Source: Firmicutes bacterium UBA5389
Lineage (GTDB): Bacteria; Bacillota; DTU025
Direction of reading: 5' to 3'
Length of the DNA stretch: 64,000 nt
NCBI GenBank assembly: GCA_002409965.1
Contig: DHON01000105.1
Location: 1 to 64,000, forward strand
Shown here: positions 1-9,440 of the stretch, in pieces
How the letters are laid out: each line of letters opens with the position of its first letter
How positions within the stretch are numbered: position 1 is the stretch's first letter
The notes under the pieces: generated by a model
What the model saw: only the letters and a program-made list of their open reading frames with translations
Told to the model about the DNA's origin: nothing
The model's database searches: none
Program-made: the position numbers and the translations under genes

Positions 1-49
1 AAGCTGATGCCTTGCGGAACTACTCGACCACACCCTGCCCCTGATCCAG

Positions 50-497
50 GTGGGATGCTCGGTGAACTGCGCCATCCCCTCCCACTCTGGTACACGATCA
101 GAGCCAAGGGCACAAGGAACCCATTGCCAGTCGCATGAGCCCTGTTTGGCGCGCCCTGGCCCGCTCTGCCTGTCGTCACGGGTTCAGCGTGCGGTACTAC
201 AGAGCACTGCGCCTGCTATACCAGCTAGCCATCGCTCGCGGCGACGGATTGGGCCCGAAGATGCTAAGCAGGCTGTCGGCGATACGCGTACTGGTTCTGG
301 ACGACTGGGGAACGGCGCCGCTGGGATCCTCAGGGGGCCGCGACATCCTGGAGATCATCGATGATCACAGCCAGCTGCCCTCCACAATCATTGCCAGTCA
401 ACTTCCTGTAGAAGACTGGCACGCATCCATCATCGGTCCGCGTGTGGCCAACGCAGTCCTTTACCGCCTTGTTCACAATTCACACAGAATACGCTGA
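50..497 (+). pseudogene. IS21-family istB (transposition helper ATPase) remnant
   Basis: The frame open from 135 to 497 matches the middle and C-terminal part of IstB: a CRHGFSVRYYR block, the Walker B-like LVLDDWG segment, the SQLPVEDWH block (sensor region) and a terminal RLVHNSHRI. The N-terminal zone with the Walker A loop is missing or lies in another frame (50-364), so the gene is truncated and frameshifted. IstB is the AAA+ helper of the IS21 transposase; no istA is visible upstream. A second, different istB remnant lies on the other strand near 3.5 kb, so the two flank the genes at 0.8-3.2 kb. Confidence 0.85.
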
Positions 498-799
498 AAG
501 GGGAGGCGATGAGGAAGGTGGAACAGCGACCATGGCGAACCATTGCACAAGGGATATGCTCCCATTACGTGCGTCGCTTCGCTCCTGGTCAGCCGGGACT
601 TACCGGAAACGCTGGATTCCTTGGCCCAGAGCAAGTGGACGATGTCGCCCGGACTAGCTAGACGGTCTTCAGCGGAATGCGCATGGGATGAGAGCAATGG
701 TATCGGGCGGACGGGATTCTGTCTGGCGGTTCTGTCGGGGGCACTTGACGCCGCCGCTGACACGCGGATCCGCTGGACGCATACGGGGAGGAAAGGCAA
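498..799. other. No gene recognised; probable IS21 downstream debris
   Basis: About 300 bases between the istB remnant and the GNAT-like gene. Short frames on both strands show no recognisable motifs. A GGAGGAAAGG ribosome binding site just before 800 belongs to the next gene. Confidence 0.4.
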
Positions 800-1462
800 G
801 TGGACAAGCGCAACGAGGATGACGTGCTGTTTACAGTCACTCACACTCTGGTCAGTTCGCTCAACGATAGTGAAGAGTACGAGCATATCACGCAGATCTC
901 TGGCGAAATCACGGCTGAGTACGAAGATGAAATCTCTGCATTAGCCGGGCGCACAAGTCTCTACATCGTTGATTACGCCCGAGCCAAGTACGAATGCGGC
1001 CTAACCCTACATGACGTTCTTGACGGCGATTTGATCACGTACTCATACGCGCCTGGCCTGTTAGGACGCGATGGCGACCTGAAGAGCGCCTTTGAGGACA
1101 TGCTCGTGGAGCGCATTCTCATAATCCATAGGATCGAAGTGTTGCCAGAGTTCAGAGGTCGCCGGCTGGGTATCTGGGCACTGTACAGAATTCTTGATTG
1201 TTTTGCACCCAACAGCGTATTGCCAGTCATCATGCCCTACCCTCTCCAGTTCAGCCCAGTGGCCGATGACTCGTCCTCAGCCGACCTGCGCCTGGGCGAC
1301 TTCAAGATATCCCGGAGTAAAGCCTTCCGGAAAATCCGGGACTATTGGGCCCAGGTTGGGTTTGAGAAGGCCTGGAGTCGCGGAGACGAACAACTATGGA
1401 TTCTGGATCCGACTCGCCTGCACCCAGACCGCAAAGACGTCCTTGGTGAATTCTATAAGTAA
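800..1462 (+). CDS. GNAT-like N-acetyltransferase-fold protein, unknown substrate
   Basis: 220 aa. Residues about 100-130 resemble motif A of GNAT acetyltransferases: a beta strand (RIEVLPEF) followed by the acetyl-CoA pyrophosphate-binding loop RGRRLG and an alpha helix. No other domain is recognised and the substrate cannot be predicted. The start has a strong GGAGGAAAGG site a few bases upstream. It is the only confident intact plus-strand gene in the window and stands alone between IS21 remnants, which suggests transfer. It may act as a toxin-type acetyltransferase or a metabolic one; the sequence does not decide. Confidence 0.6.
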   Translation: MDKRNEDDVLFTVTHTLVSSLNDSEEYEHITQISGEITAEYEDEISALAGRTSLYIVDYARAKYECGLTLHDVLDGDLITYSYAPGLLGRDGDLKSAFEDMLVERILIIHRIEVLPEFRGRRLGIWALYRILDCFAPNSVLPVIMPYPLQFSPVADDSSSADLRLGDFKISRSKAFRKIRDYWAQVGFEKAWSRGDEQLWILDPTRLHPDRKDVLGEFYK

Positions 1463-1982
1463 TGGTTTCAAATGCATACGGGCTTCCAGGCACACCGCAC
1501 TGTGCAGGCGGGATTGGCATGAGGGCCAAGGCGAGGGAGTGCAGTCCTACTGCGGCACAGTAGAGCCGTATCCCGAAAGCGGACACTTCGGGTGCATCCA
1601 GCGCGACGATGGGGCACAGTTGGGGGCACGGGGACGCGTACGTCGCGGTACGACATCTTCTCCAAAGCTGCAGTCAACCCGGCAGCAGCGTGAAGTTCGC
1701 CCTCAAGGCCAGTTACGGCAGGAAGAAGAAGGGAGAGTCGGCCCAGGCAGTAAGGATCCCCTGCGTTCAAGAATCGTAAGCGCCACCCACCTAGCAGCTG
1801 TAGGGCAAAACACCGCACGCTCCATCGGCAGGCTGCCGCATGTAATGGCCAACCATGGAATGACCTCGGCGTTGGCCAAAACGAGCACAACCGCGTGCCG
1901 ATCGAGCCTCAGCTCCTGCTGCCGCAGCATCGTTATGTGCGATTTGCACCACTTGACACGATGTGACCCGGAGCAGTAGAGA
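1463..1982. other. Gene-free stretch between convergent genes
   Basis: About 520 bases between the convergent GNAT-like gene and the HTH protein. A minus-strand frame of moderate length crosses 1.7-2.1 kb but has no recognisable domain, and it overlaps the 3' end of the conserved gene at 1983. No clear terminator hairpin was seen by eye. Confidence 0.4.
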
Positions 1983-3239
1983 CTATGGCCAGGGGGAATA
2001 GGGATCTTCCTTTGTGATACTCCTTCTGCCAACAGCAAAGTGATCGTGTAATCCCAGTATGGGGTCGGTTGCCGCGACTGTTGGGTCAAGCCAATCTGCC
2101 TTTTCCATGGCCCACTGAACCCATCTTCTCTTCTCTTCCAGTGTGTTCGGGTCGGATACGCCAGCCAGGCTTGACTCTACCGCCGTGGCATATGCACGAA
2201 TCTCATTTGCAGTCTGCCAATCCATGGCCTTGTGCACGAGAGTGTGAACACGCTTTAGTTCGGCCTGCTGGAGTTCCTCTCTTTCGAGCCTCCGCAGTTC
2301 TTCTTCCAACCGCCTGCGCTTTTCAGCCTCCTGTGCCTCACGCGCAACCCGAAGGCTCTCCCCGATTTCGAGAAGCGCCACCAATGCAGTACCAAGAACC
2401 GAATCCAGCGACTGCTTGGCAGTGTCCTTGAAAACACGTTTCGAAGAGTAATCATACAGGAACTGAAGCTCGAATTCTCCCGTGGGAACCTCATCGTACG
2501 GGGGAGCAGAGAAATGCCTTTCCTTCTTCCGCCTGGCTTCTTCTTGGGCTGTCAGCACATGTGGAGTCCATTTCGATTTCTCGACTAGTTTGAGCCGAAT
2601 GCGGTCCTTTCCCATCAGGGCATAGGTGTGCCTGTCTTTGGCGTCTATAGTCATTGATCCGCCCAATTCCTCAACGCCCTTTATGAACGCATCAAGAATC
2701 CTGCATGCTCGGTTTAGCTGGTCCTCTGACACCTGTATGTCCAGTACGGACTTGTCTTCATCCTGCGTCGGCGGAATATTGTATGAGCCGAAGTTACTCG
2801 AACTCCGGCGCTGCCGCTCTTTCTCGCGTTTTCGGCGTGCCAGGAGTTCATCGAGGAACTCCGCAATCAGTCTATGAGGTGCAGAAAGCTTGTCTCTCAC
2901 TTCAATTGACTGGCAGATGCCAAGAATCCGCTGCCGCTCCTGTTCAGGCAAGAATGTGAGCAGGTCTTTTGACGCCTTCCTTGCTGTGGCGCCTCTGCCT
3001 CTTGGACGGGAAACGCGGACCGTGGTTGCCCCCGAGAACTGTGGCAGAGGCTCTCGTTGGACATCTTTGCCGGCGTACAGCTGCGGCCAGTATCCGACGG
3101 GAGGAGCTGGTATGCAGAGTGTCTCGCAGACTCTACGAATAGCCTCATTCGTGACCCCGTAGCGTTCTGCCACGTCTCCTATGGGCTGTGCCCAGATTTC
3201 CTCGTAGAGTTTCTCTCTTTCATACTCGATTTCGTCCAT
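1983..3239 (-). CDS. Conserved protein with N-terminal helix-turn-helix and coiled coil
   Basis: 418 aa. The first 50 residues (DVAERYGVTNEAIRRVCE, then PAPPVGYW) are typical of a widespread family of uncharacterised bacterial proteins whose N-terminus is a DNA-binding-like HTH followed by a Pro-Gly-Tyr-Trp turn. The middle (about 120-145) is highly charged, and residues about 290-330 form a long Glu/Arg/Leu-rich coiled coil. Family members are often found in defence or mobile regions, but no biochemical function is established. A GGAGGGAATCC ribosome binding site precedes the ATG at 3239. An istB remnant reads into its start on the same strand. Confidence 0.75.
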   Translation of the reverse strand: MDEIEYEREKLYEEIWAQPIGDVAERYGVTNEAIRRVCETLCIPAPPVGYWPQLYAGKDVQREPLPQFSGATTVRVSRPRGRGATARKASKDLLTFLPEQERQRILGICQSIEVRDKLSAPHRLIAEFLDELLARRKREKERQRRSSSNFGSYNIPPTQDEDKSVLDIQVSEDQLNRACRILDAFIKGVEELGGSMTIDAKDRHTYALMGKDRIRLKLVEKSKWTPHVLTAQEEARRKKERHFSAPPYDEVPTGEFELQFLYDYSSKRVFKDTAKQSLDSVLGTALVALLEIGESLRVAREAQEAEKRRRLEEELRRLEREELQQAELKRVHTLVHKAMDWQTANEIRAYATAVESSLAGVSDPNTLEEKRRWVQWAMEKADWLDPTVAATDPILGLHDHFAVGRRSITKEDPYSPWP

Positions 3240-3359
3240 GGGATTCCCTCCTCAGATGTGCATTCAGCGGGGTGCATGACGGCCAGACACGAGCGCCTGC
3301 ATGGGTATCGTGTCTCTAGCCGAGTGGTTCGTTGTGGGTCAGATTCCACCTGCTGCACA

Positions 3360-3708
3360 ACTGCCTCTGTTTGGTAAAACGTGCACCGGCTAACTGCCGC
3401 GGTCTGCCGATCGTGGTTGATCACCGTGTTCCAGTGTCCGAATCCGAGATTCGTGGCAATGGCCACGCTCCCTTGCTCATACACTTGGAACAGTAGCTCG
3501 GCTGCGTGACGATGCAGGGGTAGGACACCCAGCTCGTCCACAACAAGCACGTACAAACCCATGTTGACCGCAGTCTACCTCCCCCCATACGCGCTGTGGG
3601 GTCTCCTGCGGCCCAATGACATCGTATGGCCAGTAACATGCCCATTCGGCATGATGCGCGGCCCAGTCTGGTGGAAGCGACTGGCTCTATGGGCAGACAG
3701 GAAGGCAT
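3360..3708 (-). pseudogene. Second IS21-family istB remnant
   Basis: A minus-strand frame beginning near 3562 contains the IstB Walker B/sensor stretch: VVDELGVLPL, then AAELLFQV, IATNLGF and W.TVI. The block upstream to 3708 continues in a different frame (LGRASCRMG resembles the IstB ALG.A.CR.G segment), so the gene is frameshifted, lacks its Walker A region and runs into unrelated sequence at its 3' end. It is of a different IstB subtype from the remnant at 50-497 and inverted relative to it. Confidence 0.75.
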
Positions 3709-4138
3709 TCAGGGGAGAACTCAGAGGAAGCTAGGATGGCGACCACAGCGAACCACTGACCAGGAGACCTGATTTCACGCCGGGCGTGCTTGGCTTGGAC
3801 CTGATCTGCGGGGTTCGCCGGGAACAACGGATCGCTTGACCAGCAACGGGTGAACGATCGCATCAGAACACGCAGAAGGCGATGTCGACGGGCAGGCAGT
3901 GGCAGCTGACACCGACATGCAGGACGTGACCTGGTTCGCCACGTCGCCGCCTCGCGCATTTGGGTACGCCTATGACGGTGTGTTCGCGAGAATCTCTGCC
4001 TCGCCTTTCTGCGCACTGGATAGTCTACTGATGGTTTTCCGCTTTGGTCTGACGTGTGACAGAGGCTGCCAGTTCCGAACCAGCAGTGCGACCCCAGACA
4101 CCGAATGTGCACCCCACAGTAGTAACGATAGGCCCGAA
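3709..4138. other. Gene-free stretch, possible IS21 debris
   Basis: About 430 bases between the istB remnant and the SMC-like ATPase. Reading frames on both strands lack recognisable motifs. A GTGGTTCGCTGTGGTCGCC-like segment on the minus strand near 3730-3755 resembles the terminal repeats found after istB in some IS21 elements; this is only a suggestion. Confidence 0.3.
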
Positions 4139-6397
4139 TCAGCTCTCGATGCGATCATCGAATCTGTACCTAAGCAGATTCGCGAGCCGCTCCCGCTCTG
4201 ACTCAGCTGATGCTCCGGGCATGACCGCGAGTTGGCGCACGTCCGGGCCGTGATCTGGATCCCAGCCAACGAAGTTCAGTATTCGCATTGATCTCCCAGC
4301 GGGAGGAAGCAGAAAGTCAAGAAGTCGATTTGTCATCTCCTCATGATGCGAAACGATGAACAGTTGGCGACGAGTAGAACTAGCATCCGTACCGAGAACC
4401 ATTCCCGAACCATATGCCAATTGCCGTAGCAAGCCTGACAGTCCGGGTATCTGATTCATGTCGAGAGCCGTTGTAAAGTCATCAAATGCCATGACATCGA
4501 ACCAGACTGTGCTCCGTACCGAAGCGTTCAGGGCCAGCGTAATCGATATCGCAAGTTGTGCCTTTTGCCCCGTAGAAAAGCAGTTGAGCGATCTGCCGTC
4601 AGAGGATCCAATGATCCACCTAGACTTGCCTCGATCCCGGCTTTCGTGCAACCGAACTGGCAAGATTCCGCGCACGGGACGAAAATTACTTGCAGCATTA
4701 GTGATGGCATTGGAAAACGCTGTGATCAGGTCAGCCGGGACGATCTCGACATTGCGGACTACCGATGTACCCTGTTTGAACTCGGCATCAAGGGCGGCGT
4801 CCAGAGCGTCAAGGTCCGCCTTTGCCGCTATGTAGGCAGAGTCGGCAGCACTCGTCCTCTGGGCTTTCTCGTATTCTATCTCCATCTCCATCCAGGACTT
4901 CGTGGCATTGCTGACCTCGTCGAGCGGGTTCGCAGTAACTCGAGTAGGCTGCTCCCGAATACCCATGCGATTCCTGAGGATGCTGCCTGTAACGGTCGTG
5001 GAACCACAGGCCAGAAGCTGAGCAACTGCCTCACCGAACCTCGAATCCCTGGATGCAAGCTTTAGCACCTGCTGTGAATCGCTAATGCGCTGCTTTGCGG
5101 CTCTCAGTTGAGTTTCGGCCTGCGCAAGCTGGTCGCTAGTTTCGGTGCGCCTCAGGGCGAGGTTCCGCTGGAACTCAGCAAGCTGCATATGCAGCGATGG
5201 GCTGTAGTGTTCCAGATCACTGATCGCAAGCTTCAACCAATTGATCACGTCTATGGGTACACCCAGATCTGGGGAGAACGTTGGAGGCGCGTTCAGCCAC
5301 TCACTGCCCATCTCCGATAGAGTAGCTAGTACATCAACCAACCCTGCTCCAGATGCCGATCTAGTCTGGAAATGCCGTTCTACTGCTTGAATGCGCGCCA
5401 TCTCATCCGTGAGGACACGAGTGTCGCGCTCAAGGCTATCCACTAGTCCCTGGAGTGCATGGAGATCTGAGTCTCGAAGAACGATATCCGTATCAGCTAG
5501 CCTGTCCAGCAACCCTGACACATGACCCAGCTCGATCTCTCGAGCCACTAGGAGGCTCTCAATCTCGCGGTCTACGCGTACCGTGGTCCGCAGAATGAGG
5601 TTGAGGTTCCCAATGAAGCTCATCGGCTCTTTCGATTCTCCTAGCGATTCTGCACACCTCTCCGCGAACAGGTTGATGCGATCTAGCCAGTCGTGTCTCA
5701 TGAGCGGAGGTTCACCAGACACCAGGCTAGGAAACCGACTCAGCTGGGGATACAGACTCCTCGCATCAGTCGTCTGCCAAGCCAGATTCCACACCGATTC
5801 CAGCGTCTGTGCCTTGCTTGGACGCCGCTTTCTCGAGTCCGCAGTGCTGTGTTCAGCCCACTGATGCTGCATCTGCAATTCGGATATCCGTTTACGCACG
5901 GCCTTTCTGGTAGCATCGACCGTTTTCACAATTTCGCTGATGGAAACGGGAGTCTCAACGAGAAAGTCCTTGAGCAGAACTTCGGCATCTTGCTCTTCGA
6001 ACAGGTGATGCAAGACATCCTGAGAGAGAAACCCGGCTCTAACAGCGAGTTTCCTGTGATCTGCCGGCACATCTCTCCAACTGCCAGCGTCCCAGTCAAC
6101 ATGTTCATTGGGGCCGGATACGGTGGCTACGAGCTTGTCCTGCGTTCCATCTTCCATCAGTGCCTCTATGGCAACCGTGGCACAGTCCGTCCGCCCCACC
6201 GAGATGACGGGCACACGTTCCTTGTAGTAGTGTCCAGTTAGCGCCAAGCATAGTGCGTCCACGAGACTAGTTTTTCCGAATCCATTAGGACCTGTCACTA
6301 GGACGATGTCTGCGTCTGTGTCCAAGGTCTTGGCCTTGACGAATCCGCGGAAACCCTCTGCTGTGATCGTTCTGACTCTACATATTCTCTGTGGCAT
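4139..6397 (-). CDS. SMC/RecF-like AAA ATPase of a SIR2-associated trio
   Basis: 752 aa. Walker A GPNGFGKTS lies at residues 36-44, behind a RecF/SMC-type beta strand (ITAEGFRGF). The middle is helical. The ABC signature STGQKAQLA is near 600, a Walker B-type segment (FDVMAFDDF) near 632, and an H-loop (FIVSHHEE) near 684. This is the head-domain arrangement of SMC-like, DNA-end-sensing ATPases of prokaryotic defence systems. The start ATG at 6397 overlaps the 3' end of the 236-aa gene by 20 bases, which in turn overlaps the SIR2 gene, so the three are translationally coupled. The ATPase is probably the sensor or engine of the trio (inference). No CxxC zinc hook was seen, and the family name is not known to me. 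Confidence 0.8.
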   Translation of the reverse strand: MPQRICRVRTITAEGFRGFVKAKTLDTDADIVLVTGPNGFGKTSLVDALCLALTGHYYKERVPVISVGRTDCATVAIEALMEDGTQDKLVATVSGPNEHVDWDAGSWRDVPADHRKLAVRAGFLSQDVLHHLFEEQDAEVLLKDFLVETPVSISEIVKTVDATRKAVRKRISELQMQHQWAEHSTADSRKRRPSKAQTLESVWNLAWQTTDARSLYPQLSRFPSLVSGEPPLMRHDWLDRINLFAERCAESLGESKEPMSFIGNLNLILRTTVRVDREIESLLVAREIELGHVSGLLDRLADTDIVLRDSDLHALQGLVDSLERDTRVLTDEMARIQAVERHFQTRSASGAGLVDVLATLSEMGSEWLNAPPTFSPDLGVPIDVINWLKLAISDLEHYSPSLHMQLAEFQRNLALRRTETSDQLAQAETQLRAAKQRISDSQQVLKLASRDSRFGEAVAQLLACGSTTVTGSILRNRMGIREQPTRVTANPLDEVSNATKSWMEMEIEYEKAQRTSAADSAYIAAKADLDALDAALDAEFKQGTSVVRNVEIVPADLITAFSNAITNAASNFRPVRGILPVRLHESRDRGKSRWIIGSSDGRSLNCFSTGQKAQLAISITLALNASVRSTVWFDVMAFDDFTTALDMNQIPGLSGLLRQLAYGSGMVLGTDASSTRRQLFIVSHHEEMTNRLLDFLLPPAGRSMRILNFVGWDPDHGPDVRQLAVMPGASAESERERLANLLRYRFDDRIES

Positions 6398-7088
6398 CCA
6401 AATCAGCCTCTCTCATTCTCTCGCCAATGCAGTCCAGTCGCCCCTGGATCCAAGCGTCAAGCTCAGACCTAAGGTACTCGGTGTCACCGTCTCGATTGGT
6501 CTCAGCAGCATGGCGCAATATGGTGATGATCTGGGAGATCAAAGCACGGTGAAGCTCTGACAGGCTCATCGAGTCCCCTTTGTCGTTGAGCCTGCGGATA
6601 AACGTTTCGGTGCTTATCGGCTTCAATGGAGCACTCATTTCGCTCGTCCCCGTGCCTAACACGGCCCTCGATACACACTCCGAGACCGCGGCGATGGAAT
6701 CAACTGGAAGCATGGCGAAATCTCCACGGTGCCAGTCCTGGTTGCTCGAGGCAGACTGGAGTTCCTGCAATAGGTTCTGATCTTCCGCGAGAGCAATGCA
6801 GATACAAGGACCGAATAGCCCAAGCTGGATTGCGCACGCCGCCATGGTTCTCATCAGGCGTGCAATGTCGTTGGCACACCGTACCTGATGACCCTGTACG
6901 CCTTCCCGCTGAACCACGACTGCGCAAAGGGCAATGTCCGTCAAGTACACGCAGTCCAGCTCTACAGCACAGTCGGGCGGCAGCGCACATCGCTTGGTGT
7001 CATCATCCAGCCGTAGCTCGGCTCTCCGGAGTGGTCCAAATGGCGCAGTCCGCTGGCTGAGTTCCAGACCCGCTTCTGTGACACTCAT
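6378..7088 (-). CDS. Unknown 236-aa middle protein of the SIR2/ATPase trio
   Basis: No family recognised. The protein is mixed alpha/beta, with several small-residue strands in the first half (ALPPDCAVELDCVYL, ALCAVVVQREG) and a helical C-terminus. No signal peptide or membrane segment is apparent. Its ATG overlaps the SIR2 stop by 4 bases (ATGA) and its own 3' end overlaps the ATPase start by 20 bases, so the three products are likely made together. In position and size it matches the middle component of ABC-3C systems, but no sequence similarity to the middle component at 36.6 kb is evident by eye. Confidence 0.65.
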   Translation of the reverse strand: MSVTEAGLELSQRTAPFGPLRRAELRLDDDTKRCALPPDCAVELDCVYLTDIALCAVVVQREGVQGHQVRCANDIARLMRTMAACAIQLGLFGPCICIALAEDQNLLQELQSASSNQDWHRGDFAMLPVDSIAAVSECVSRAVLGTGTSEMSAPLKPISTETFIRRLNDKGDSMSLSELHRALISQIITILRHAAETNRDGDTEYLRSELDAWIQGRLDCIGERMREADLDATENM

Positions 7089-9037
7089 ATGGCATGCACC
7101 TCCATTACCGGTCGCGCTACACGGCTTATGCGAGGCCGATCCTCATCGACAAGGAGATTACAATGGGCAAGGTTGCGTGTAAACACATTCTGTATCGAAT
7201 CAGCAGTCGATGAAACGCCTGCATTGGTTCGGAGCAGACTGCTAAGCGGTATTGAGTATACGTGGATGAAACGCGTAGCTGTTGCTTCCTCATCTTTCTT
7301 GTCCATGGCCCTGATCCTCATAGACTTCGCCTTGACAGAGTGTCCGACCAGTATCTGCACTATGGTACCCACGTTCCCGAGGCAAGACGAATAAGGCAGC
7401 GTCTCGGTCGAGCTGAATGCGCAGTCAGGGTGAGTCAGCGTGATCAGCATCTTCGGCCCAGCCTTTAGCTCGTCGTACCTGAAGTAGGTTCCAAGTATGT
7501 CAGTGCAATTGACTCTCTGCTTGATGTACTCACAGGAGGCCTGAGGCGACAGGACGGTAGTATGTCTCCCGTATAGCAAATAGAGCACCAGAAAGAACGC
7601 TGGCACAAGTACTGGCCTATCGGCCAGTGCACAGTACCAACTGCTGCTGTCTTTCCAGACCTTTTGACGATACCTAACATGCCACATCCACCTTGACAGA
7701 AGCGTTGAATGGCCATCTAGATCGAGCATTGCCTGCAATCTCCCGAAAATATGCATGTTTGAGTCATCGCCAAGCGACGGCGTAGGGAGCAGCCAGTCTG
7801 TAAGCTCAGCCATCAGGGCATGTGAGCCATAGGATGCCTCATCAACCACGTGCCAGAAGGTCGTTCCGGGCCGAAGCTGTGCACAAAGCAGCTTCCAAAA
7901 CACAGCCATGTACACGTACTTCCACAGCAGATCGGCAGCGAGCGCCCTACCCCCCGCAGTGCCCGGCCAGAACGAACCGTCCCGGCCGGTCAGGCAATTG
8001 CCGTAGACTGACAGGTTCTGTTCCGACAGGGTTACGCCGCATGAATGAAGGAACGAGAAGAGCATCTGTTTCTGATCGAAGGAAAGGCATTCTTCATACG
8101 CGTGCACAAACGGAGCATTGGGTTGTTGCCACGCGTCCGAGGACTCCCTAGGTGATTCAGGACCGCGATTGTCTAGTGTCGGAGCGCCATCTCTATTGCC
8201 CGAGCTGCCGAACTCCTCACAGATCTGAGTGAACGTGTGCTTGACCTGAGGCTCCGGACTGCCAAAGCCACTGAAGACAAGGCATCGAGTACGAAGTCGG
8301 TCCCTAAGCAATTCCCGGCTCCAGTGCCGATCACGCCAGTCCTGAAGTTGGGATCCTGTGAGCAGGATGGTCTTGGCGAGCGCTTCCCGATCGGACCACC
8401 GGTGGTGCGTTGAACTGCGCGCGAGACGCTCCGAGCATCCATTGATGTAGTATACCTTGAGCACCGGTCTACCATCCGCGCTTCGGAAGCCCGCGCCGTT
8501 CCTATACTCATGGAGATTTGCAATCTCCTTCAAATGCTTGTCGGAATGCAGGCATTGGTTCTCAAATGTGTCTACGAAGGCTCTAGAAATGCAAATGTCG
8601 AAATTGGTGGTGATTATCTCCTCGATGACGCCCTCTCGAGCCAGGAACGCCAGATATCGATGAGCCGGTACGATACAGATAGTGGTGAAGTCCTGAATGC
8701 GCAGTGTTCTGTAAACGAGGGACTGATATGGGTATCGTGATCCTCTGCTGGTTGTCTCCCACACAAACCTGTCACAGCAATACGCCAAGGAGCGGGGGCT
8801 GTTGCATTCTCCTCGAGACATCTGCGCTTGACAATCTCCGTAGCACTGCAGATTCCGGCACACCCGATTAATCATGTACGATGTCTTTGCCACCGGCCTT
8901 CCCCTAGGGCAGGTCGACCCATATGATATTCCAGCGCCGATGAACGGGACTGCGCTCCTGTCCATGATCCGCTCTACAAGCCTGGCAAAACGCGCCTCCG
9001 TGGTTCCATTGCCCGAGGCTCTCGCTTCCTCAGCCAT
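7085..9037 (-). CDS. SIR2-family protein with atypical active site (possible NADase)
   Basis: 650 aa. The N-terminal SIR2 fold shows the NAD-binding PFIGAGIS at 31-38, the ITTNFD motif at 142-147, the strand before the catalytic loop (LKVYYINGC, about 193-201) and a GFGSPE motif near 260. In sirtuins and defence SIR2 NADases the third motif normally reads K.HG; here it reads ..NG, so the expected catalytic His is an Asn. A Cys-rich stretch (residues 60-88) lies between the first two motifs. The C-terminal half (about 300-650) is unrecognised. A strong AGGAGG precedes the ATG. The neighbouring ATPase argues for a defence role, but activity is uncertain. Confidence 0.8.
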   Translation of the reverse strand: MAEEARASGNGTTEARFARLVERIMDRSAVPFIGAGISYGSTCPRGRPVAKTSYMINRVCRNLQCYGDCQAQMSRGECNSPRSLAYCCDRFVWETTSRGSRYPYQSLVYRTLRIQDFTTICIVPAHRYLAFLAREGVIEEIITTNFDICISRAFVDTFENQCLHSDKHLKEIANLHEYRNGAGFRSADGRPVLKVYYINGCSERLARSSTHHRWSDREALAKTILLTGSQLQDWRDRHWSRELLRDRLRTRCLVFSGFGSPEPQVKHTFTQICEEFGSSGNRDGAPTLDNRGPESPRESSDAWQQPNAPFVHAYEECLSFDQKQMLFSFLHSCGVTLSEQNLSVYGNCLTGRDGSFWPGTAGGRALAADLLWKYVYMAVFWKLLCAQLRPGTTFWHVVDEASYGSHALMAELTDWLLPTPSLGDDSNMHIFGRLQAMLDLDGHSTLLSRWMWHVRYRQKVWKDSSSWYCALADRPVLVPAFFLVLYLLYGRHTTVLSPQASCEYIKQRVNCTDILGTYFRYDELKAGPKMLITLTHPDCAFSSTETLPYSSCLGNVGTIVQILVGHSVKAKSMRIRAMDKKDEEATATRFIHVYSIPLSSLLRTNAGVSSTADSIQNVFTRNLAHCNLLVDEDRPRISRVARPVMEVHAI

Positions 9038-9046
9038 CTCATCCTC

Positions 9047-9208
9047 CTACGCTCGTTTCCTGATACGCTGGCGAGACCAGTTCATCAGCCCTAGACGGCT
9101 GCATGTACCAACAAGCTGCGATTCCATGCGCTCTTTCAGCTCTGCCATACACGACGCGGCATCCATGCGGCACCACCTGCAGCGACCAAGTGCCTTCGAC
9201 GGCTGCAC
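9047..9208 (-). CDS. Small Cys-containing ORF just upstream of the SIR2 gene
   Basis: 53 codons from GTG at 9208, or 39 from ATG at 9166. It contains a CRWC motif and one further Cys within 10 residues, followed by an amphipathic helix (MAELKERMESQL) and a basic tail. Its TAG stop lies within the AGGAGG that serves the SIR2 gene, so the two would be coupled. A TGA sits just upstream of the frame, so it may be the broken 3' end of a larger gene. No family recognised. Confidence 0.35.
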   Translation of the reverse strand: MQPSKALGRCRWCRMDAASCMAELKERMESQLVGTCSRLGLMNWSRQRIRKRA

Positions 9209-9440
9209 GATCCTGCGATGTCATATATTCTCGACAATTACTCCATATCCTTCATGAAACCAGCATTGGCGACCACGCTGAAAGTCCGAGGTGCTCTGCC
9301 TCGTCTATCGCCGGTGCGTTTCTGCCTTCACAGCCTCTCGAGGATGATGCAGTTGTCGCTTGAAAACGCGGCACTCTACCGCAATCATCGCATGTCGAGC
9401 ACCTGCAGGCCAAGTGTTGAACCCCACTAAGCCAGCTGCC

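Noticed and set aside
1194..1979. 261-codon plus-strand ORF overlapping the GNAT-like gene
   Set aside because: It overlaps the better supported frame and continues into gene-free sequence with no motif.
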